Assembly: GCA_902385025.1 (NCBI GenBank)
Contig: CABMDX010000108.1
Location: 1-9,999 of the forward strand
Direction: 5' to 3'
Source of the DNA: an uncultured archaeon
Lineage (GTDB): Archaea > Halobacteriota > Methanosarcinia > Methanotrichales > Methanotrichaceae
DNA length: 9,999 nucleotides
The notes beneath the pieces are model-generated. The model did not search any database, was not told the DNA's origin, and saw nothing but the letters and a program-made list of their open reading frames with translations. The translations under genes and the position numbers were made by a program. This document shows, in pieces, positions 1-7,003 of this stretch. How positions within the stretch are numbered: position 1 is the first letter of the stretch; each line of letters starts with the position of its first letter.

Positions 1-625
1 CGATGCCAATGCCCATCCGTCCGTCAAGCTGGCTTTCTTTGGCATTTGCCTGCATTTCCAGAAGGAGAGTCGCACCCTCATTTATCGTCATGTACCTTTC
101 CCCAGGAATGGTCTGAATATCAAGGAACAGCATGGTATGAAGATTGCGTGCCAGATTCTCCGCCAAAACCTGGTAGGGCGTCTCAGGAACGATGCGCTTT
201 CCCCATGAAGTGTAAGGAAAGGGGATGGTGGTGGACCTTCCGAAACGATAGTTTTGCAGACCGCACAGGCCTGAGACTGCAGTGACATTGGAAGAGGAAT
301 GAATCACCCGCGTTTTTATGCCGAGCTTGACGGCACGCAGGCGCAGGTCCAGGTGAGTGGTTGAGACCATGGCGTCGCCTCCTACGAGGAAGGCCACGTC
401 CTTATGTCTGGCCTCCTCCAGCCAGGAGGGATCTACCTCCACATCGGTGCGGGAGAGCAGCCGAATCTTTTTGCCATAGAGCTTCTCCATTCTTTCGATA
501 GATGCGCCCATCAGCCGGGAGGTATAAAATTCGGCATAAACCAGGTCTGAAGCGCGGATAGCCTCCAGGCCCTTGACTGAAATATCCCGCTCGTCATAGA
601 GCCCAAGGCCAATGAATTGGAGCAT
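1..625 (-). CDS. dph5: Diphthine synthase (Dph5/DphB), C-terminus outside the window
   Basis: This gene encodes the S-adenosylmethionine-dependent methyltransferase that methylates the modified histidine of archaeal elongation factor 2 during diphthamide synthesis, in the cytoplasm. I translated the minus strand from the ATG at 625; it stays open to base 1, giving 208 residues of a family that is usually about 250-270 long. Visible family motifs are the N-terminal [14 protein letters not shown] (residues 6-19), the SAM-pocket segment [10 protein letters not shown] (82-91), [18 protein letters not shown] (109-126) and [11 protein letters not shown] (128-138). The start is supported by GAGGG about seven bases upstream and by a T-rich TATA-like box at 648-655, 23-30 bases upstream. 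It is divergent from mcrC and shares its short intergenic region. Because the frame is cut by the window edge, simple ORF calling misses it. The family assignment is firm; only the C-terminus is unseen. Confidence 0.93.
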   Translation of the reverse strand, partial: MLQFIGLGLYDERDISVKGLEAIRASDLVYAEFYTSRLMGASIERMEKLYGKKIRLLSRTDVEVDPSWLEEARHKDVAFLVGGDAMVSTTHLDLRLRAVKLGIKTRVIHSSSNVTAVSGLCGLQNYRFGRSTTIPFPYTSWGKRIVPETPYQVLAENLARNLHTMLFLDIQTIPGERYMTINEGATLLLEMQANAKESQLDGRMGIGI

Positions 626-647
626 GCTTTTCCCTCGCCACGCTTGC

Positions 648-655
648 TTAAAAAA
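648..655 (-). promoter_or_regulatory. TATA-like box for dph5
   Basis: Read on the minus strand this is TTTTTTAA, lying 23-30 bases upstream of the dph5 ATG at 625. That spacing suits an archaeal TATA box feeding a leaderless or very short-leader transcript. A GAGGG stretch at about -11 to -7 could serve as a ribosome binding site if there is a short leader. Inferred from position and composition only. Confidence 0.4.
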
Positions 656-710
656 GCTCCTAATGCAGAGGTATTGGCGGCATCTTATGATCGCGCCCTA
701 ATTCGGTAGA

Positions 711-718
711 TCTATATC
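711..718 (+). promoter_or_regulatory. TATA-like box for mcrC
   Basis: The octamer TCTATATC lies 23-30 bases upstream of the ATG at 741, the distance expected when transcription starts at or within a few bases of the start codon. No Shine-Dalgarno-like sequence precedes either candidate ATG (726 or 741), which agrees with a leaderless message. If transcription does begin near 741, the ATG at 726 would not be in the transcript. Confidence 0.4.
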
Positions 719-740
719 CCATCCCATGAATTATGAAAAT

Positions 741-1406
741 ATGATTGGCAGGGCAACTCAGGTGGTGGATTGCCGGGAGAGCATGGGACTTGCCAAGGGC
801 GGAGGCCTGGCCCAGAGGGGCACCCTCTCCGAGGCGACGAAGCCGGATGTGATCGCTATAGCCATGTCGCCTGGAAGGCGCCACATTACAAAACCCGTTT
901 GCGAAATGACCTATGGGCTGCGCCGGGAAGGCATCCAGACCAGCGTGCTGGTTTTGGAGGCAGGAACCGGAGTTCCGGAGAGCTTTCCCCAGGCATCGCG
1001 AGGCTACGGCCCCACCTTCGGGCTGAATGAAAGGGAGATTGAACAGGTTGCGCGCCACAAGATAGCAGTCCTGCATCTGGGAAATGTGCGCTCCCACGTC
1101 ATCCACAAGACAAAGGAGGTTCTGTCTCAGGTGGATATCCCGGCGGTAGTGGTAGCCCAGTGCCCCATCGATATGGAGGACTTCGCCCGCGAGGGCATAA
1201 GGACCAGATCGGTCAAGCCGCCCTTCCAGAAGACTCTGACCAAAGGCGAGGTAGTGGACATAGTCACGGGCATCACCCGGGGCGCTACCTGCACGCGCGT
1301 CAAGCTCAATACTCTCGCCAAGGTGCTCAATAAGCATCTGGCTGAGATTGCCGCTCGCGAAGCCCAGGAAGCTGCAGCCGCCAGCAAGAAGAAACTCAAG
1401 AAATAA
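741..1406 (+). CDS. mcrC: McrC, methyl-coenzyme M reductase operon protein C (MCR activation component)
   Basis: McrC is a methanogen-specific protein that belongs to the ATP-dependent complex which reductively activates methyl-coenzyme M reductase. It has no enzymatic activity of its own that I can name. The 221-residue product shows the family signature almost throughout: TQVVDCRESMGL (6-17), KGGGLAQRGT (19-28), AMSPGRRHITKPVCE (41-55), HLGNVRSHVIHK (112-123), and VVDIVTGITRGATC (171-184). I chose the ATG at 741 rather than the in-frame ATG at 726 because family members begin MIGxxTxVVDCRE and because a TATA-like box is placed correctly for 741; the longer form would add only MNYEN. A lysine/alanine-rich tail (about 200-221) ends the protein. 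The mcrBDGA genes are not in the window, so this is an unlinked copy. Whether another mcrC sits inside the mcr operon cannot be seen here. Confidence 0.93.
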   Translation: MIGRATQVVDCRESMGLAKGGGLAQRGTLSEATKPDVIAIAMSPGRRHITKPVCEMTYGLRREGIQTSVLVLEAGTGVPESFPQASRGYGPTFGLNEREIEQVARHKIAVLHLGNVRSHVIHKTKEVLSQVDIPAVVVAQCPIDMEDFAREGIRTRSVKPPFQKTLTKGEVVDIVTGITRGATCTRVKLNTLAKVLNKHLAEIAAREAQEAAAASKKKLKK

Positions 1407-1430
1407 AGCTCTTCGATTCAGACGAAGACG

Positions 1431-1440
1431 ATTAATACTA
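1431..1440 (+). promoter_or_regulatory. Possible TATA box for apgM
   Basis: The AT-rich ATTAATACTA lies in the 55-base gap between mcrC and apgM, 22-31 bases upstream of the apgM ATG at 1462. No good Shine-Dalgarno sequence precedes that ATG. This suggests apgM may have its own short-leader promoter, although read-through from mcrC is also possible. The call is by position and composition. Confidence 0.35.
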
Positions 1441-1461
1441 TTTTCATCGAAGCTAGCGCTG

Positions 1462-2637
1462 ATGAAGTTCGTGGTGATTCTAGGGGACGGTATGGCAGAC
1501 CTGCCGCTGGCTGCCTTGCAGGGCAGGACCCCCCTGCAGGTTGCGAAGAAACCCAATATGGATCTGGTTGCAGGACATGGCAGAAGCGGACTGGCATTGA
1601 CGGTCCCAGACGGCTTTCCGCCTGGAAGCGATGTGGCGAATCTATCCGTCATGGGCTATGAGCCCCAGAAGTACTACACCGGCCGGGCGCCGCTGGAAGC
1701 GGCAGCCATGGACGTGCCGCTGGAGAAAGAGGACACCGCCTTTCGCTGCAACTTTGTTACAATAGACGGCGGCATCATGAAGGACTACAGCGCGGGGCAC
1801 ATCACGAGCGAGGAGGGACGGGAGCTGATCGAGGCTCTGGCGCCCCTGATGCCTGGCAAGAGGCTTTACGCGGGTGTAAGCTATCGCAATCTTCTGGTGC
1901 TGAAAGAGGGCTCAAGAGCGGTATGCACGCCTCCGCACGACATAAGCGACCAGAAAGTCGAAGCTCATCTGCCCCGCGGCCAGGATGCAAAGCTGCTCAT
2001 CGATCTGATGGAGGCGGCCAGGCCCGTTCTTGCCGCTCATCCCGTAAACCGCAAGCGTCTGGCAGAGGGAAAGAACCCGGCTAACGCTATTTGGCTATGG
2101 GGCCAGGGGCCTGCGCCTGCCATGCCCGCATTTCAGGAAAAGCATGGCCTGAAAGGAGCCATGATCTCTGCAGTGGACCTGCTGAAGGGAATCGGGAAAT
2201 ATGCGGGGCTAAAGGTCATCGAGGTTCCCGGCGCTACTGGAACCATAGATACTAACTATGAAGGAAAGGTAGAGGCAGCGATGCAGGCTTTGCGCCGCCT
2301 GGACTTCGTATATTTGCATGTTGAGGCTCCGGACGAAGCGAGCCACGAGGGCGACCTGGAGCAGAAGATCAGGGCCATTGAGCTATTCGATAAGAGAGTG
2401 GTCGGGCCGCTGCTGGAGGGCCTGGAAAAGGGCGGCAAGGACTGGCGAGTGCTGCTGATGCCAGACCACGCCACGCCCATATCCATCAAGACGCACAGCC
2501 GCGATCCCGTGCCCTTCACCATCATGGGCAAGGGGATTATGCCGGACGGCGTGGAGAGGTTTGACGAGGAAGAGGCGAAGAGGGGAGGATACGGGCTGGT
2601 GGAAGCGACGAAGCTCGTGGGAATGATGACAAATTAA
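1462..2637 (+). CDS. apgM: Cofactor-independent phosphoglycerate mutase, archaeal ApgM type
   Basis: This enzyme interconverts 3-phosphoglycerate and 2-phosphoglycerate in glycolysis and gluconeogenesis. In an acetate- or CO2-using methanogen it would work mainly toward sugars. It belongs to the alkaline phosphatase superfamily and is cytoplasmic. The 391-residue length is typical. Visible motifs are FVVILGDGMAD (3-13) with the metal ligand Asp9, the GSDVANLSVMGY segment (55-66) that carries the presumed phosphoryl-accepting serine (Ser56 by alignment with NSEVGH of bacterial iPGM), HVEAPDEASHEGD (286-298), and MPDHATPISIKTHSRDPVPF near the C-terminus with Asp335 and His336. The frame stays open 38 codons upstream into the end of mcrC, but ATG 1462 matches the family start (MKFVVILGDGMAD) and follows a TATA-like element. 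It lies downstream of mcrC on the same strand. Confidence 0.94.
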   Translation: MKFVVILGDGMADLPLAALQGRTPLQVAKKPNMDLVAGHGRSGLALTVPDGFPPGSDVANLSVMGYEPQKYYTGRAPLEAAAMDVPLEKEDTAFRCNFVTIDGGIMKDYSAGHITSEEGRELIEALAPLMPGKRLYAGVSYRNLLVLKEGSRAVCTPPHDISDQKVEAHLPRGQDAKLLIDLMEAARPVLAAHPVNRKRLAEGKNPANAIWLWGQGPAPAMPAFQEKHGLKGAMISAVDLLKGIGKYAGLKVIEVPGATGTIDTNYEGKVEAAMQALRRLDFVYLHVEAPDEASHEGDLEQKIRAIELFDKRVVGPLLEGLEKGGKDWRVLLMPDHATPISIKTHSRDPVPFTIMGKGIMPDGVERFDEEEAKRGGYGLVEATKLVGMMTN

Positions 2638-2646
2638 AATATTAAG
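2634..2646 (+). promoter_or_regulatory. Possible TATA-rich promoter for the AlbA_2/wHTH gene
   Basis: The sequence ATTAAAATATTAA spans the apgM stop codon and is the most AT-rich stretch of the 78-base gap before the ATG at 2716. A start site about 25 bases further on would give a leader of roughly 45 bases. There is only a weak Shine-Dalgarno candidate (GGAAGAG, about 10 bases before the ATG). No poly-T terminator is seen behind apgM. Confidence 0.25.
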
Positions 2647-2715
2647 AGAGCAAGACTGAACCTGTCGAATACTATCGATCTGCAGAACTCTTGCCAATGG
2701 AAGAGCGATTTTCAT

Positions 2716-4099
2716 ATGATGTCGCCAAAGAAACTGAAAGCCCAGATTGCGCTAGGCGAAGATAGCCGCTGCCATTTTAGGCACATCACAAATGCCGATT
2801 CCCTGGCAGCGGAGATGGCGGCCTTCGCCAATTCCGAGGGAGGGACGATCTTTCTTGGTGTAGATGACGACGGCACGCTGAAAGGTCTGGACAAGGCAGA
2901 TGTTGCACGTCTCAATCAATTGATCAGCAACGCTGCCTCGCAGAACGTGCGAAGCCCTCTGACGGTGCAGACCGAAAATGTTTCCGTGGGCAAGGATCGA
3001 GTGGTCATCGTTCTGAGCATCCCCAGGGGTGTGGATAAGCCTTATTTCGACCGCAATGGTGTGATATGGCTGAAGAGCGGCTCAGACAAGCGAAGGGTGA
3101 ATTCCAGAGAAGAGCTGCGCCGCATGTTCCAGAGCGTGGACCTGTTTCATGCCGACGAGTTGCCGACCAAGGCCGGCATCGATAAGCTAGATCGGCTGCG
3201 CTTTCGGGATTTCCTTCAAGATGTGTACCAGCAGCCATACCCGGAATCGCCTGCACAGCTACAAAAACTTCTGCAGAACATGAACCTGGCCACGGACGAC
3301 GGCATGTTGAACCTGGCAGGAGTGCTTCTTTTCGCCGAGCATCCGGAATGGATAAAGCCATTGTTCATCATAAAGGCCATTCGCTATCCGGGCAATGAGA
3401 TCCATGTGAGCGAGTATCTGGATACGGAAGATTTTGCCGGACCGCTGCAAAAGGTCTTCGAGGGCGCCATGGCCTTTGTCATGCGCAATCTTCGCAAGGT
3501 GCAGGCCGGCCAAAGCGTGAACGCTCCCGGCGTGCCGGAGATTCCTGCGGTGGTTTTGAGGAGCTGCTGGTCAATGCCCTGGTGAATCGGGATTACTTGA
3601 TCAGCGCCCCTATCAGGCTGTTTATATTCAACAATCGTATCGAAATAATAAGCCTAGGAAAACTGCCCAATAACCTGACGGTAGAGAAAATCCTGACAGG
3701 AAATTCCAATATCCGCAACCCTATCTTGGTCTCCTACGTCGCTAAGGGGCTTCTTCCTTATCGAGGTCTCGGTTCTGGCGTCAAACGGACACTTGAGAAT
3801 TGGCCAGATATAGATTTTATCGATGACCAGGAGGGCGGCTTTTCATGGCAACAGTTCACCGAAAAGAGATGGACGGTTCGAAGGAACCTGGCACAAGTCA
3901 CCGTGAAAGTTCGGAGAAAAGTTCGGAGAAAATTCTGGCCTTGCTGAAGGCCAATCCCAAGATCGCTGCCAGAGAGATTGCAGACCTTTTGGGAATGACC
4001 CCGCGTGCAGTGGAAAAACAGATTGCCAAACTGCGAAACGAAGGTCGAATAAGGCGCATCGGTCCCGCCAAAGGCGGGCATTGGGAGGCCACAGATTGA
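2716..4099 (+). pseudogene. AlbA_2 (Schlafen-like) / GHKL-type ATPase / winged-helix regulator, broken by two frameshifts
   Basis: Three consecutive frames together encode one protein of a family common in methanogens, usually annotated as ATP-binding or transcriptional regulator (RecG-related C-terminal domain). Part one (2716 to about 3555) has the AlbA_2 putative DNA-binding domain at about residues 14-125, with GEDSRCHFRHITNADSL and ANSEGGTIFLGVDDDG. Part two (about 3555-3842) has the GHKL ATPase-like motifs EELLVNALVNRDY and RGLGSGVKR. Part three (about 3842-4099) ends in a winged helix with GMTPRAVEKQIAKLRNEG. Re-reading one T at each of two TTTT runs, 3554-3557 and 3840-3843, restores a continuous 461-residue product. 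At the joins it reads PAVV-FEELLVNALV and EGGF-FMATVHRK, as expected for the family. As given, translation from 2716 stops at 3585. Alternatives are homopolymer errors in the assembly or, less likely, programmed -1 frameshifting. The natural targets are unknown. It sits alone between apgM and a convergent operon. Confidence 0.85.
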
Positions 4100-4106
4100 A
4101 ATCCGC

Positions 4107-6071
4107 CTAACCCTGTTTTTTCTTTCTCTTCTCCTCTTTCTTCCTCTCCACTCTGTACTCCTGGAAGATGCTCTCCAGCCGCTCCGCCTGCCGCCTGGCA
4201 AGAAATGCTTTTCTCTCCTCCTCCCAGGCGGCCCTGGCAGCCTCGACGCGCTCCGGGCGCACAAAAGGCAGGCCGTCGATCTTTTGCACTGCCAATTGCC
4301 TGCCGCCATAGACCGGGATGCCCTTTTCCAGGAAGTACTCCTGCATTGCCGGTGCCATCTCGCTATCGATTATCACCGCTACAACTCCCTTTTCCTGCAA
4401 GAGCTCGACTGTGCTCTTTCCTCCGCCACTGGCATCCTCCAGATAAACCAGATCTCCGGTCTCCAAGCCCCAGCGCTCGCATGCCTTTAGCACCGCTTCC
4501 CTTGAGAATGCCTCCAGTGGCTTTATGCGGCGCAGGCCCTGCAGCTCCTCGATCTTCTCCATCTTCTTCTGACGCGCGAGAGCCTTCTTCAGCTTTTTTA
4601 TATATTTTCGCTCCGAGCGCAGCACAGAGCGCAGCCTCTCGATCTCTTTATCGCGGATCTTGATCTCATGATGACGCTTGATCTCGCGGGCCGTCTTGTC
4701 CCTCAGGCGATCGATCTTGGCATTGAGGGAACGAAGGGCTGCATCCTTTTCTCTGGCTTTTTCTGCAAGCTCGTCCACGTAGGAGCGCAGCGTTCTGACC
4801 TGCTCGGCAAGCTGCTGGTTTTGGCTGCGCAAAGAGGCATCCTCTACAGCAATATTCGCCGGCTCTTTTAGAGCCAGGGGCCTCGTCTCGGGCTCCCTTA
4901 GCGGCGCAAACTCGGCAATGGCATTCTCGATGGAATAGCCCCTGACCACCAGCGCCTTCACCTCATCAGGATCGATTTCAGACGGAACCTTCTTTTCCAC
5001 GAGCTGAAACTTATTCCGATATTTCTTGAAGGCACTGGCAGCTGCTGCCAGTGCATCTCGCTCATGGTCGTTTTTGTAGCCGAATTCCTTGCCGAGAGCA
5101 ATCTTCTCCTCCGCAGGCATATCCGCTCCAGGTGAGAAGAGGACGGCGCTAAAAGCCCGCTTCACCTTCTCCACAGCGCCAGGCGTAGGAAATACATCAG
5201 TTGCTACCACCAGTGGTCTGCCCCGGGCTGCAATCCATTCGATCACACCCGAAGAGGAGAGTTCTCTGGCACTGATCAGATCCACCAGCTCTCCCTTCAG
5301 GTTCAGAGCGGCAATCCCCGTCGTCGTTCCCGGATCCAGGCCCACGATGATATATCCCCGCCGCTGAAGCAGGGGCTTGTATTGCAGCTCCGGCCGCTCG
5401 ATGCTCTGCACCTTGAGCTGAGCATCACAAAAGTAGCCGGTGTCGATGTGCACCTTTTCTCTCGGAGCCTCCACCACGAACTCGGCGCGCGTGTAGCCGC
5501 CCAGGCCCTCCACGGCCCGGAAGGTGTATTCCAGCCCCGCCTCGCCTAGCTGCCGCTCCACATCGCGGGCCAGGCCCTTCACAGCTCCATGAATCTTGCG
5601 AGAGTAGCGGTTCTGGCTCCAGCCGCCCCGCCCGAGCGAGCGGCGGCGGCTGACCTTGATCCATGTTCTCTCCTCAAAGGCTGAGAGGACTGCACCCACC
5701 CCCTTGCCAGCAAGCCGCGCGCAGACCTCCGCCTCTTGCAGGGATTTGGTGCGGTCGAAAGTCATGCCATGCCAGCGAGCGATCTTCGTTAAAGCCTCCG
5801 TTCGCTCGCCGCCTGTCACCTGCACAAGCTTGGTTGCCGCCGGAAGCCTGCGCATGAGATTGATGAGCTCCTTTCGATCCGCTGCCAGCTCATGCACATT
5901 ATCCATGGCCACGATCTCAGGCTGGCGCTCACGTATGAGCCGGATGAGCTTGTGCCTGCTGATCATATGCTGAGGAACGGCCACGTCGCCCTCCAGGATA
6001 ACCAGAGAGTAAAATGGAGCCTGGCGGCTGCTGGGGGAGCCGCTGGCGATGTCCACGCCAAAAACCGTCAA
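4107..6071 (-). CDS. DUF460/COG2433 protein: predicted RNase H-fold (RuvC/YqgF-like) nuclease with coiled coil
   Basis: This 654-residue protein matches the archaeal DUF460 (COG2433) family, predicted to be a nuclease but without an activity I can name. It appears to have two RNase H-like segments. The first is N-terminal, with VFGVDIASG (3-11) and VAMDNVHEL (54-62). The second has IIVGLDPGTTTGIAAL (241-256), VATDVFPTPGAV (289-300) and NDHERDALAAA (334-344). The last is the RuvC-style acidic motif; Asp246, Asp292, Asp335 and Asp339 are the likely metal ligands. A coiled coil spans about 408-512. A C-terminal domain of about 100 residues (about 517-611) contains DLVYLEDASGGGKS, and the end is very basic. 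The start is TTG at 6071, overlapping the RIO2 TGA as TTGA, with a strong GGAGGAGG at 6082-6089, ten bases upstream. That makes it translationally coupled to RIO2 and the third gene of an operon. Its job, perhaps in RNA or DNA processing, is inferred. Confidence 0.9.
   Translation of the reverse strand: MTVFGVDIASGSPSSRQAPFYSLVILEGDVAVPQHMISRHKLIRLIRERQPEIVAMDNVHELAADRKELINLMRRLPAATKLVQVTGGERTEALTKIARWHGMTFDRTKSLQEAEVCARLAGKGVGAVLSAFEERTWIKVSRRRSLGRGGWSQNRYSRKIHGAVKGLARDVERQLGEAGLEYTFRAVEGLGGYTRAEFVVEAPREKVHIDTGYFCDAQLKVQSIERPELQYKPLLQRRGYIIVGLDPGTTTGIAALNLKGELVDLISARELSSSGVIEWIAARGRPLVVATDVFPTPGAVEKVKRAFSAVLFSPGADMPAEEKIALGKEFGYKNDHERDALAAAASAFKKYRNKFQLVEKKVPSEIDPDEVKALVVRGYSIENAIAEFAPLREPETRPLALKEPANIAVEDASLRSQNQQLAEQVRTLRSYVDELAEKAREKDAALRSLNAKIDRLRDKTAREIKRHHEIKIRDKEIERLRSVLRSERKYIKKLKKALARQKKMEKIEELQGLRRIKPLEAFSREAVLKACERWGLETGDLVYLEDASGGGKSTVELLQEKGVVAVIIDSEMAPAMQEYFLEKGIPVYGGRQLAVQKIDGLPFVRPERVEAARAAWEEERKAFLARRQAERLESIFQEYRVERKKEEKRKKKQG
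4116..4126 (+). terminator. U-tract terminator behind the AlbA_2/wHTH gene
   Basis: Seventeen bases after the TGA of the broken regulator the plus strand has six consecutive T followed by CTTTC, continuing as a long pyrimidine tract. Archaeal intrinsic termination relies on U-rich tracts of this kind. The same bases encode the lysine-rich end of the convergent DUF460 protein, which alone could explain the tract, so the terminator role is an inference. Confidence 0.35.
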
Positions 6072-6970
6072 GTTTTGGAAGCCTCCTCCTGTGTCTCCCC
6101 CGGCGGCATCTCTCGGGCACCCACCAATTCCAAAGCGCTCTCCAGAGGCATGACTATCTTGTATTTGCGTTCAAAGAAACGCAGCACATTTCCCAGATCC
6201 CTCACCAGAAGCTCCCTGGCGTGGGGATGCTCGAGCTGCACAGCCTGGGGCCAGTCGATGATCCTCGGGCCCTCGTCGGAAATGATGACGTTGAATTCAC
6301 TCAGATCTGCATGGATGAATCCGAGGCGGAGCGCGGCTGCCACAGCCTCCAGGATCATCTTTTGCGCCTCCTCGGGGTCCGAGAGCGTAATCCGGTTGAG
6401 CTGCGGGCCAGGGATGAACTCCATGGCCAGAGCATGCCGGCTCAGGGCCACAGGTCGGGGCACGGACACGACCGGATAAAGCTTTTCCATTACCTGAAAC
6501 TCTCGTCTGGCGGCAAGAGCTGCCGCATAGAGCCAAGGAACCTTTGGCAGGTCTGTCAGATGATCGCGCAGGCGGCGCACATGCTTAAAGCTGGTTCGTC
6601 CCTGTCGGTGAAATTTTACGGCCAGGGGAATCTTGCCACAGGCTTCGTAGACCACCGCCTCCTTTCCGATGCCAAACCGCTCACCGATACGGGATACGTG
6701 ATCGCGCTTTACAAAATCGTACAATGCCAGGAGATCGTAGGCATCAAAATCTATCTGGTAGCCTACGTAGTGCAGCTTTTCCCGCATCACCAGCTTCTGC
6801 TCAAATAGCTGGCCCAGCCGGAACTCTGCTTTGCGGGCGTTCTGGCCTGAGAGGCGCGCCACCTCTGGGATGGGGACCCACTCATGAGTCCTCATCCCGG
6901 TCTCGATGGCACCAAGCAAAGAGACGTCCTCCTTGCTCAGGCTTAGAAATGCTTTTGCGAGATTTTCCAC
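6068..6970 (-). CDS. rio2: RIO2-type atypical serine kinase/ATPase
   Basis: RIO2 is an atypical protein kinase/ATPase that acts in late maturation of the small ribosomal subunit; archaea carry Rio1 and Rio2. The 300-residue protein has the Rio2-specific N-terminal winged helix (about residues 1-90). The kinase domain follows, with the nucleotide loop FGIGKEAVVYEA (99-110), the ATP-binding lysine Lys119 in AVKFHR, the catalytic loop HADLSEFN (220-227) with Asp222 and Asn227, and the metal-binding Asp239 in IIDWPQAV. All key residues are present. The start is GTG at 6970. The only upstream codons in frame are seven non-start codons and more back to the isocitrate dehydrogenase stop, and the next internal ATG (Met26) would cut the winged helix. 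It lies 33 bases after isocitrate dehydrogenase and overlaps the DUF460 gene by three bases (stop at 6068-6070, TTG at 6069-6071). No Shine-Dalgarno is seen, so a short internal promoter is possible. Confidence 0.94.
   Translation of the reverse strand: MENLAKAFLSLSKEDVSLLGAIETGMRTHEWVPIPEVARLSGQNARKAEFRLGQLFEQKLVMREKLHYVGYQIDFDAYDLLALYDFVKRDHVSRIGERFGIGKEAVVYEACGKIPLAVKFHRQGRTSFKHVRRLRDHLTDLPKVPWLYAAALAARREFQVMEKLYPVVSVPRPVALSRHALAMEFIPGPQLNRITLSDPEEAQKMILEAVAAALRLGFIHADLSEFNVIISDEGPRIIDWPQAVQLEHPHARELLVRDLGNVLRFFERKYKIVMPLESALELVGAREMPPGETQEEASKT
6082..6089 (-). promoter_or_regulatory. Strong ribosome binding site deciding the TTG start of the DUF460 gene
   Basis: GGAGGAGG on the minus strand matches the archaeal Shine-Dalgarno consensus and sits ten bases before the TTG at 6071, inside the end of the RIO2 gene. 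It is the strongest ribosome binding site I noticed in the window. It supports the unusual TTG start and translation coupled to termination of RIO2. Confidence 0.6.
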
Positions 6971-7003
6971 AGATATTACTATTAGCCTGTTTGGGCTAAA
7001 GCT

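Noticed and set aside
741..1406. A complete mcr operon around mcrC
   Set aside because: The neighbours are dph5 and apgM; no mcrA, mcrB, mcrD or mcrG sequence is present in the window.
660..1652. 330-codon open frame on the minus strand opposite mcrC and the start of apgM
   Set aside because: It is antisense to two clearly recognised genes and its translation resembles no family; long antisense frames are common in GC-rich coding DNA.
3554..3843. Programmed -1 frameshifting in the AlbA_2/wHTH gene as the main explanation
   Set aside because: Neither site is a full X-XXY-YYZ slippery heptamer, I did not identify an obvious stem or pseudoknot after them, and two successive programmed shifts in one gene would be extraordinary; decay or homopolymer error is simpler.
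5892..6479. 195-codon plus-strand frame across the DUF460/RIO2 junction
   Set aside because: Composition-driven shadow of two well-supported minus-strand genes; no recognisable motif.
6014..6808. 264-codon plus-strand frame opposite RIO2
   Set aside because: It overlaps the catalytic core of RIO2 in antisense and shows no domain or plausible start signal.
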